From Phycisphaera mikurensis NBRC 102666 (lineage in GTDB: Bacteria > Planctomycetota > Phycisphaerae > Phycisphaerales > SM1A02): a DNA stretch of 10,926 nt. Positions 1 through 5,422 of the stretch are shown here, piece by piece. The notes under the pieces are model-generated. The model saw only the letters and a list, made by a program, of their open reading frames with translations. It made no database searches and was not told the DNA's origin. Every line of letters begins with the position of its first letter. The stretch's first letter is position 1. Position numbers and translations under genes: made by a program. The stretch lies in NCBI GenBank assembly GCA_945870475.1, contig CAMBSR010000056.1, forward strand, positions 1 through 10,926. The letters are read 5' to 3'.

Positions 1-110
1 CGTGCGCGCCCACGCGCACGGGTGGCCGTTAGCCACCATCGAGTCCAATCGTGTCCGGACTTTCCTCTGCGGTACCCAAGGGTTCCGCAGCGGCTGCATG
101 TCCACGGAAG
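1..110 (-). ncRNA. rnpB: RNase P RNA, 5' portion (truncated by window edge)
   Basis: This is the catalytic RNA of ribonuclease P, which trims the 5' leaders of pre-tRNAs. Read on the minus strand, it carries the universally conserved bacterial block GAGGAAAGUCC (plus 57-67), which is conserved region I and one side of helix P4. Just before it is a P3-like hairpin closed by CUGCGG/CCGCAG, with an inner CCC/GGG around a UU (CUUG-type loop; about plus 69-93). After it come a P8-like hairpin GGUGGC-UAACG-GCCACC (plus 22-38) and a perfect 8-bp hairpin at plus 1-20 in the P9 position. The order and content match the bacterial type A fold. The 3' two thirds, including conserved regions IV and V, lie beyond the left edge. 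The exact 5' end is not fixed by the sequence; about 105-113 is a guess from helix P1/P2 geometry. Confidence 0.9.
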
Positions 111-111
111 C

Positions 112-137
112 ATCGTAGCGACGCGTGCGCAAAAGCA
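112..137 (-). promoter_or_regulatory. Possible rnpB promoter
   Basis: On the minus strand TTGCTT (plus 132-137) and TACGAT (plus 112-117) resemble sigma-70 -35 and -10 boxes and sit immediately upstream of the predicted RNase P RNA. The spacer is only 15 nt, shorter than the usual 17, so the assignment is weak. The -35-like box lies inside the T-rich tail of the rplU terminator. Confidence 0.3.
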
Positions 138-171
138 ATGCCGCGATCCGCAGGGTTGGCGGATCGCGGCA
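131..171 (-). terminator. Intrinsic terminator after rplU
   Basis: A perfect 13-bp inverted repeat pairs plus 139-151 with 159-171 around a 7-nt loop. On the minus strand it is followed directly by TTGCTTTT (plus 131-138). A GC-rich stem followed by a T-rich tract is the classic rho-independent layout, and the tract is only on the minus-strand exit side, so it terminates rplU transcription. It lies about 60 nt past the rplU stop and just before rnpB, separating the two transcripts. Confidence 0.85.
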
Positions 172-231
172 CGGAATGCTGTCAATGTAGGCACTTTGCC
201 GCGCGTCGCGCGGCGGTGCATGCGGGCGTGA

Positions 232-555
232 TCACGCAGCCTTGATGGCAGTGATCTTGACGCGCAGGTACTCGGCGCGGTGGCCGGCCTGGCGGCGGTA
301 GCCCTTGCGGCGCTTGTACTTGCCGGTGCGCAGCTTGTCGCCCTTGGCCTCGCCGACCACATCCGCGGTCACGGTGGCGCCAGCCAGGTACGGCATGCCG
401 AGCTTCGCCGCGGTGCCGTCGCCGGCGCCGACTGCGAGCACCTTGTCGAAGGAGATCGACGTGACGCCGTCCTCCACCGCGCGGGTGTCCAGGTCGACGA
501 TGTCGCCGACGTTGACCTTGATCTGGGTTCCGCTGTCCTCGAAGATCGCGTACAC
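232..555 (-). CDS. rplU: 50S ribosomal protein L21
   Basis: L21 is a 23S rRNA-binding protein of the large ribosomal subunit. The product is 107 residues, close to the family's usual ~103. It begins MYAIFEDSGTQIKV, matching the family opening although the common GGKQ is SGTQ here. It ends with the diagnostic basic segment KYKRRKGYRRQAGHR followed by LRVKITAI. The start is GTG (plus 553-555), supported by a strong AAGGAG site (plus 563-568) 7 nt upstream. A weak -10-like TACACT lies at plus 636-641 with no convincing -35, so the promoter is not assigned. Downstream there is only a terminator and then rnpB: the usual partner rpmA (L27) is not in this window. Identity is secure; the altered N-terminal loop suggests a lineage far from the model proteobacteria. 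Confidence 0.95.
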   Translation of the reverse strand: MYAIFEDSGTQIKVNVGDIVDLDTRAVEDGVTSISFDKVLAVGAGDGTAAKLGMPYLAGATVTADVVGEAKGDKLRTGKYKRRKGYRRQAGHRAEYLRVKITAIKAA

Positions 556-670
556 GGGTCTGCTCCTTGCCTGGCCCTCATGCCGCTCGGCGGCGATCCC
601 ACGACGGGACCTCGCTGTGCGGAGGGGAATCGGAAAGTGTAACGGAACCGGGGTTTGAAATCCACCCCCT

Positions 671-705
671 GCCCGGCCCGGGCTGGAGGCGCCCGGGGGC
701 GCCTC
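671..705 (-). other. Two GC-rich stem-loops after tRNA-Leu
   Basis: GAGGCGCC (686-693) and GGCGCCTC (698-705) form a perfect 8-bp stem with a 4-nt loop. Next to it GCCCG (671-675) and CGGGC (679-683) form a smaller stem with a 3-nt loop. On the minus strand they start about 20 nt past the tRNA 3' end. They may end or help process the tRNA transcript. No U-tract follows on either strand, so a standard intrinsic terminator cannot be claimed. Confidence 0.45.
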
Positions 706-726
706 GTTACCCGGACCTCAGGACAA

Positions 727-811
727 TGCCGGTGACAGGAATCGAACCTGCAAGGGTTTAGAGCCCGGCGGATTTTGAATCCGCTGCGTCTGCCAGTTCC
801 GCCACACCGGC
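727..811 (-). tRNA. tRNA-Leu (anticodon CAA)
   Basis: This 85-nt class II tRNA folds cleanly. The acceptor stem pairs GCCGGTG (811-805) with CACCGGC (734-728), leaving discriminator A at 727. The anticodon stem GCGGA/TCCGC encloses loop TTCAAAA, giving anticodon CAA (plus 775-777), which reads UUG leucine codons. A long variable arm with GGGCTC...ACCC and a T-loop TTCGATT follow. The long variable arm, the anticodon and the A discriminator agree on leucine. The 3' CCA is not encoded and must be added after transcription. The 5' end is 17 nt past the guaB stop, leaving little room for a separate promoter, so read-through from guaB is likely. Confidence 0.96.
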
Positions 812-828
812 AAGTGTGGCCCGCGGGG

Positions 829-2310
829 TCATTCGTCCCCGACGGCCGCCACAGTGTAGTTGGGGCTTTCCTTCGTGATCTGGATGTCGTGCGGATGGTT
901 CTCCACGACCGTCGCGCCGCTCACCCGGACGAACTGCGCCTTGGCGCGGAACTCATCGAGCGTGGCGCAGCCGCAGTAGCCCATCGAGGAACGGAGTCCG
1001 CCGACCATCTGGTAGACGAACTCGGACAGCTTGCCGCGGAACGGCACGCGCCCCTCGACGCCCTCCGGGACGTACTTGCGGGTGTCCTTGATGGATGCCT
1101 GGCCGTAGCGGTCGGAGGAACCGAGCGTCATCGCGCCCGCGCTTCCCATGCCGCGATAGGTCTTGAAGCGGCGGCCGCGGTGGATCACCAGCTCGCCCGG
1201 GCTCTCGTCAAGGCCGGCGAAGAGGCCGCCGAGCATCACCGAGTTGGCGCCGGACGCAATCGCCTTGGCGATGTCGCCCGAGAGGCGCACGCCGCCGTCG
1301 GCGATCACGGGCACCTGCCCGTTCGCGCCTTCCACTGCGTTCATGATGGCCGTGATCTGCGGCATGCCCACGCCGGTCACCACGCGCGTCGTGCAGATGG
1401 AGCCGGGACCGATGCCCACCTTCACCGCGTCGGCGCCGGCGTCGATCAGGGCCCGCGCGCCGTCGGCCGTACCGACGTTGCCCGCAATGACCTCGATCTG
1501 GAAGCGCTTCTTGATCTCGCTCACGGTGCGCATCACGTTCAGGCTGTGGCCGTGGGCGGTGTCGACCACGATCACGTCGACCTCCGCCGCCACCAGGCGT
1601 TCCGCGCGGTCGAGCTGCATGACGCCCACTGCCGCGCCAACGCGCAGGCGGCCGCGCGCGTCGCGGCAGGCATGCGCATGGCGGGTGAAGTTGTCGATGT
1701 CGCGCATCGTGATCAGGCCGGTGAGGCGCCCCTCGGCATCGATGAGGAGGAGCTTCTCGACGCGGCCGCGGTTCAGGATCGCCTCGGCCTTGGCAGGCGT
1801 GGTGTCGGAGGGAGCCGTCACCAGCTTGTCCTTCGTCATCACGTCCGCCACCTTGGTCTCGGCGGGGTGATCCACGAAGCGGATGTCGCGGCGCGTGAGG
1901 ATCCCCACGACGCGGGTGCGGCGGGTGCCGTCCTCGGTGACCGGGAAGCCGCTGACGCCGTGTTCGGCCATCAGCTGCTGCGCGCGCTGGACGGTGTCGG
2001 TGCCCGCCACCGTCACGGGGTCCGTGATGATGCCGTTCTCGGTGCGCTTGACCTTCTGCACCTCGAGCGCCTGGCGCTCCGGCGACATGTTCTTGTGGAC
2101 GATGCCGATGCCGCCCTCCTGCGCCAGCGCGATGGCGAGCGTCGCCTCGGTGACGGTGTCCATCGGGGCGGAGATGAGCGGGATGTTGAGGGAGATGCGC
2201 CGCGTCAACTGCGTCCGCGTGTCCGCGGCGTCTGGCGTGATCTCGCTGTACCGGGGAATCAGGAGGACGTCATCGAAGGTGATCCCGTCCTGAACGATCT
2301 TGTGCTCCAT
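829..2310 (-). CDS. guaB: Inosine-5'-monophosphate dehydrogenase
   Basis: This enzyme oxidises IMP to XMP with NAD+, the first committed and rate-limiting step of guanine nucleotide synthesis, in the cytoplasm. The 493-residue product is full length. The N-terminal barrel segment carries DGITFDDVLLIP and SAPMDTVTE. A tandem CBS regulatory module spans roughly residues 93-210. The catalytic loop GIGPGSICTTR has the nucleophile at Cys306, and the mobile flap has the catalytic Arg401-Tyr402 pair, numbers almost the same as in the E. coli enzyme. The signature DGGVRLSGDIAKAIASGA is intact. The ATG at 2308-2310 has no clear Shine-Dalgarno site upstream, but starting MEHKIVQDGITFDDV fits the family. 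tRNA-Leu follows at 17 nt on the same strand, and the PilT-like operon diverges upstream. In this family CBS domains bind adenine and guanine nucleotides, allowing allosteric control. Confidence 0.97.
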   Translation of the reverse strand: MEHKIVQDGITFDDVLLIPRYSEITPDAADTRTQLTRRISLNIPLISAPMDTVTEATLAIALAQEGGIGIVHKNMSPERQALEVQKVKRTENGIITDPVTVAGTDTVQRAQQLMAEHGVSGFPVTEDGTRRTRVVGILTRRDIRFVDHPAETKVADVMTKDKLVTAPSDTTPAKAEAILNRGRVEKLLLIDAEGRLTGLITMRDIDNFTRHAHACRDARGRLRVGAAVGVMQLDRAERLVAAEVDVIVVDTAHGHSLNVMRTVSEIKKRFQIEVIAGNVGTADGARALIDAGADAVKVGIGPGSICTTRVVTGVGMPQITAIMNAVEGANGQVPVIADGGVRLSGDIAKAIASGANSVMLGGLFAGLDESPGELVIHRGRRFKTYRGMGSAGAMTLGSSDRYGQASIKDTRKYVPEGVEGRVPFRGKLSEFVYQMVGGLRSSMGYCGCATLDEFRAKAQFVRVSGATVVENHPHDIQITKESPNYTVAAVGDE

Positions 2311-2316
2311 CTCGGG

Positions 2317-2322
2317 AGTCTA
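2317..2322 (-). promoter_or_regulatory. Possible guaB -10 box (leaderless transcript?)
   Basis: TAGACT on the minus strand matches the sigma-70 -10 consensus at four of six bases. Its end is 6 nt from the guaB ATG. A start site at the usual distance would fall on or next to the A of the ATG, giving a leaderless mRNA, which would explain the missing Shine-Dalgarno site. The best -35 (TTCCGA, plus 2341-2346) is poor. This is a weak inference. Confidence 0.25.
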
Positions 2323-2499
2323 GCGCGGGGCCCCGGGTTCTCGGAACGCAGCTGCAAATCCTGCTACGCTCCCCGACTCCCCGCCGATTGCCCGCGGGGC
2401 GGTTGACCCGGCCGGCAGACCCCCTGCCCGCCCGTCGAGGCTGGCCGCCGTGGCCTGCCCGTCGCCGCTCCCGAATGCAACCCTCGGGCCCGCCCCTGC

Positions 2500-2504
2500 G
2501 GAGG
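2500..2504 (+). promoter_or_regulatory. Shine-Dalgarno site deciding a GTG start
   Basis: GGAGG lies 9 nt upstream of the in-frame GTG at 2514-2516. The nearest in-frame ATG (2592) has a purine run directly against it, too close for good spacing. This site therefore favours GTG 2514 as the start of the PilT-like gene. Confidence 0.65.
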
Positions 2505-2513
2505 TCTCCAGAC

Positions 2514-3686
2514 GTGTCAGGCCACGACGGAAAGCAATCCCTCACCAGCCCCATCAACCTCGAGAATCGCGGTACCCAGCGCGGCGAGGGGATGAAGGCA
2601 TGGACCCTCTGGCTCAGCGCCATCATCAAGTTCGGCGGCAGCGATCTCATCGTCAAGTCCGACCTGAAGCCCCGCATCCGCCACCGCGGCGTGCTCAAGG
2701 ACATCGAGACCGACGTGGTGACGATGGACCTGATGTTCCAGATCGCCAAGGACGTGCTCGATGCCGGCCAGCAGGACGCCTTCAGCAAGAAGGGGTCGAT
2801 GGACTTCGCGTACGACTACGACGAGAAGAACCGCTTCCGCGTGAACATGTTCATGGCGCGCGGCCGGCCGTCGATCGCGGCCCGTCTCATCACGAGCAAC
2901 ATCAAGAAGTTCGAGGACCTCTACCTGCCGCAGGCCCTCGGCGACGTGGCGCTGCAGTCGCAGGGGCTGATCCTCTTCGCCGGCGTCACCGGCAGCGGCA
3001 AGAGCACGTCCATCGCGGCGATGCTGCAGTACGTCAATGAGCGCAAGAAGGTGCACATCGTCACGATCGAGGACCCGATCGAGTACATCTTCAAGGATGA
3101 CAAGGCCACCATCAACCAGCGCGAGATCGGCATCGACTGCGTCAACTTCAATGACGCACTGCGCGCCCTGGTGCGCGAGAACCCGGACATCGCGCTGGTG
3201 GGCGAGATGCGCGACTACGAGACGTTCGAGGCCGCCGTGCGCGCCGCCGAGACGGGCCACCTGGTGTTCGGAACCATCCACGCCTCGAGCGCCTGGCAGA
3301 CCTTCGGCCGCATCTACGACCTGTTCCCCGTGAACGAGCGCGAGCAGATCCGCAAGCTGCTGGCCTACAACCTGCGCGCCATCGTCTACCAGAAGCTCCT
3401 GCCGACCCTGCATGCGCACATCCCCCGCATCCCGGCGCTCGAGATCCTGATCAACACCCCCGCGGTCCAGAAGTACATCCTGGAAGGCCGCGAGGGCGAG
3501 CTCCTCGACATCATCAAGGGCCGCGACGCCGGGATGATGGACTTCACCACCGCGCTCGTCGAGCTGGTGGAAAAGGAATTCATCCACCAGAGCGTCGCAC
3601 TCCAATCGACCCCGAAGCCCGAGGAACTGCGCATGCGCCTCAAGGGCATCTCGCAGGGCGCATCCTTTGCCAACAAGGGAGCCTGA
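2514..3686 (+). CDS. PilT/PilU-family secretion/retraction ATPase
   Basis: This is a hexameric motor ATPase of the type IV pilus/type II secretion superfamily, normally acting at the cytoplasmic face of the inner membrane. The 390-residue product (GTG start) has the PilT-type N-terminal SDL...K...P.IR..G segment near residues 43-60. Its catalytic core is complete: Walker A GVTGSGKST (157-165), Asp box EDPIEYIF followed by INQREIG, Walker B LVGEMRD (228-234), and His box TGHLVFGTIHASSA with His256. LVGEMRD and GTIHASSA are PilT/PilU-like, not PilB/GspE-like, and no four-cysteine zinc motif is present. It opens a four-gene plus-strand operon; the next gene starts 3 nt after its stop. PilT usually retracts pili, but no pilin genes are present here, so the cargo is unknown. 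PilT and PilU cannot be separated by eye. An alternative start is ATG 2592 (364 residues). Confidence 0.9.
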   Translation: MSGHDGKQSLTSPINLENRGTQRGEGMKAWTLWLSAIIKFGGSDLIVKSDLKPRIRHRGVLKDIETDVVTMDLMFQIAKDVLDAGQQDAFSKKGSMDFAYDYDEKNRFRVNMFMARGRPSIAARLITSNIKKFEDLYLPQALGDVALQSQGLILFAGVTGSGKSTSIAAMLQYVNERKKVHIVTIEDPIEYIFKDDKATINQREIGIDCVNFNDALRALVRENPDIALVGEMRDYETFEAAVRAAETGHLVFGTIHASSAWQTFGRIYDLFPVNEREQIRKLLAYNLRAIVYQKLLPTLHAHIPRIPALEILINTPAVQKYILEGREGELLDIIKGRDAGMMDFTTALVELVEKEFIHQSVALQSTPKPEELRMRLKGISQGASFANKGA

Positions 3687-3689
3687 CCG

Positions 3690-5405
3690 TTGAATCCCCA
3701 GCTTGCACCAGTTCTCGCCGAGGCGACGTCCCCGGCGTTCCTGATGAGCGTCGCCAAGCCGCTCGTCACCTTCGCCACCTTCGTGCCCTACGCCGTCATG
3801 GTCTCGACCAAGCTCGAGAAGGACGCCGCGTACTACAACCTGAAGCCGCAGAAGTGGGCAGCCACCTTCATGGCCTTCGGCGTGGCCGGCGTGCTGGCGG
3901 CGCTGCTGATCCCGTTCTGGCTGGTGGGCTACCCGCTGATGGTGGTGCTCTTCATCCTGCCGTGCTCGTGGTACATGAAGTTCCGCAACGCCGCGCTCAA
4001 GGGCACCAAGGCGAAGCCGCTCACCTTCCTGGACATCGATTTCGGCAAGATGTCGGCTGACCGCCGTGCCAAGGCGGCGCTTGCGGGCGCTTCGCTCCGT
4101 TTCCAGAAGAAGGACCGCAGCGAGCAGCCGGTCCCCGAGAAGAAGGATCCCGCGTTCGAGGTCTACTCGGGCCTCGAGTCCCTGCTGCTGGGTGCACTGC
4201 AGGCGCGCGCGAGCCGCATCGAGATCGGGCTCTCCAAGCAGGGGGCGCAGGTGCAGAACGTGGTTGACTCGGTGCGCTACAAGCGCGACCCGATCGCCGG
4301 CGAGCTTGCCACGAAGGTGGTCGACCAGCTGAAGGCATTCGCCGACCTCGAGCCTGCCGAGCGCCGCAAGTTCCAGCGCGGCACCGTGGCCGTGGTGCGC
4401 GACGGAAGCCGCATCACCCTCACCGTGACCAGCGTCGGCTCGATGCAGGGCGAGACCGTCCGCGTCGATGTGGAGCGCGACAAGCAGCTCACCATCCCGC
4501 TCGACAAGACCGGCATGTCCGAGCAGCAGGTCAAGCTCGTGACCGACACGCTGAATGCGGACCCGCGGGGCGTGGTCCTCGTCGGCGCGCGCCCGGGCCA
4601 GGGCCTGACCACCCTCTGCTACGCGCTGCTCGGCCGGCATGACTCGCTGACCTCCAACATCAAGACGCTCGAGCGGCGCTTCGAGCGCGTCGTCGAAGGC
4701 GTCGAGCATGCCGACTTCGACGCCGCCAAGAACGACTACGCCACGCAGCTGCAGTCGATCATCCGACGCGGTCCGGACGTGGTGTTCGTGGCCGACGTTG
4801 CGGATCCCGGTTGCGCGAAGGTGATCTGTGCGCCCAACTCGCGCGGCTCGCTCTTCTACGTGGGCATGCCGTCCGACAGCGTGCCGGACATCCTGGCTGC
4901 GTGGGTCAAGGCTGCCGGCGACCCGAAGGCCGCTTCCGAGCCGCTTCGCCTGGTGGTGACCCAGCGCATCGTCCGCAAGCTCTGCATGACGTGCCGCGCA
5001 CCGTACGCCCCCAGCCCTGCCGAGCAGAAGATGCTGGCGATCCCCGCAGGCAAGCAGGTGCAGCTCTACAAGCAGAGCGGCAAGGTGCTCGTGAAGGAGC
5101 AGCCCGTCGACTGCCCGACCTGCAAGGGAACCGGCTTCATCGGCAGCCTCGCCGTCGTGGAAGTGCTGCCGTTCGACGAAGCATCGCGCGCGCTGCTCGC
5201 CACCGGCGACGTCAAGGGCGCGTACATGCAGGCCCGCCGCACGTTCAAGTGCCCGTCCCTGCAGGATTCCGCGCTCATCAAGGTCCGGGCTGGCGAGACC
5301 AGCTTCGACGAAGTGAAGCGCGTCTTCGCGCCCCCTGCCGCCGCTCCCGCCGCAGCAGCCAAGCCCGCGGCAGCCCCGGCTGCCGCCGCACCCAAGAAGC
5401 AGTAA
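3690..5405 (+). CDS. Membrane-anchored GspE/PilB-like protein with degenerate ATPase site
   Basis: This 571-residue protein resembles type II secretion/type IV pilus assembly ATPases in its C-terminal two thirds but is probably a poor or inactive ATPase. Two hydrophobic helices (about 57-75 and 77-93), plus an earlier amphipathic stretch (17-38), replace the usual N-terminal domain, so it should sit in the membrane. A PilB-like N2 region follows (about 153-285). The Walker A position reads GARPGQGLTT (299-308), with Leu306 where the invariant lysine belongs. The Walker B position reads FVADVAD (366-372) instead of VGEIRD, and the TGH...TLHTN His box has become RGSLFYVGMPSDS. The zinc-type cysteines survive as CMTC (432-435) and CPTC (475-478). 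The tail (about 546-571) is Ala/Pro-rich. The TTG start has an AAGGGAG site 8 nt upstream and lies 3 nt after the PilT-like gene. It may be a structural or regulatory partner of that active ATPase (inference). Confidence 0.85.
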   Translation: MNPQLAPVLAEATSPAFLMSVAKPLVTFATFVPYAVMVSTKLEKDAAYYNLKPQKWAATFMAFGVAGVLAALLIPFWLVGYPLMVVLFILPCSWYMKFRNAALKGTKAKPLTFLDIDFGKMSADRRAKAALAGASLRFQKKDRSEQPVPEKKDPAFEVYSGLESLLLGALQARASRIEIGLSKQGAQVQNVVDSVRYKRDPIAGELATKVVDQLKAFADLEPAERRKFQRGTVAVVRDGSRITLTVTSVGSMQGETVRVDVERDKQLTIPLDKTGMSEQQVKLVTDTLNADPRGVVLVGARPGQGLTTLCYALLGRHDSLTSNIKTLERRFERVVEGVEHADFDAAKNDYATQLQSIIRRGPDVVFVADVADPGCAKVICAPNSRGSLFYVGMPSDSVPDILAAWVKAAGDPKAASEPLRLVVTQRIVRKLCMTCRAPYAPSPAEQKMLAIPAGKQVQLYKQSGKVLVKEQPVDCPTCKGTGFIGSLAVVEVLPFDEASRALLATGDVKGAYMQARRTFKCPSLQDSALIKVRAGETSFDEVKRVFAPPAAAPAAAAKPAAAPAAAAPKKQ

Positions 5406-5422
5406 GCACCGAGGCCCACCCA

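Noticed and set aside
686..705. 8-bp hairpin after the tRNA as an intrinsic terminator
   Set aside because: No T-tract follows the stem on either strand; it is listed only as a stem-loop.
775..2406. 543-codon plus-strand open frame over guaB
   Set aside because: It is antisense to guaB, whose catalytic motifs are intact, and it also runs across the tRNA.
2403..2431. TTGACC as a -35 box for the plus-strand operon
   Set aside because: No -10-like sequence lies at 16-18 nt downstream (the region is GC-only), so the promoter of the operon was left unassigned.
2517..4709. 730-codon open frame on the minus strand
   Set aside because: It lies antisense to the PilT-like and GspE-like genes, is Leu/Arg/His/Val-rich without motifs, and is the usual G+C-rich complement of a real coding strand.
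4811..5422. Upstream extension of the CvpA-like frame
   Set aside because: The extension overlaps the GspE-like gene in another frame; a GTG with a ribosome site at 5423 begins exactly at the first membrane helix.
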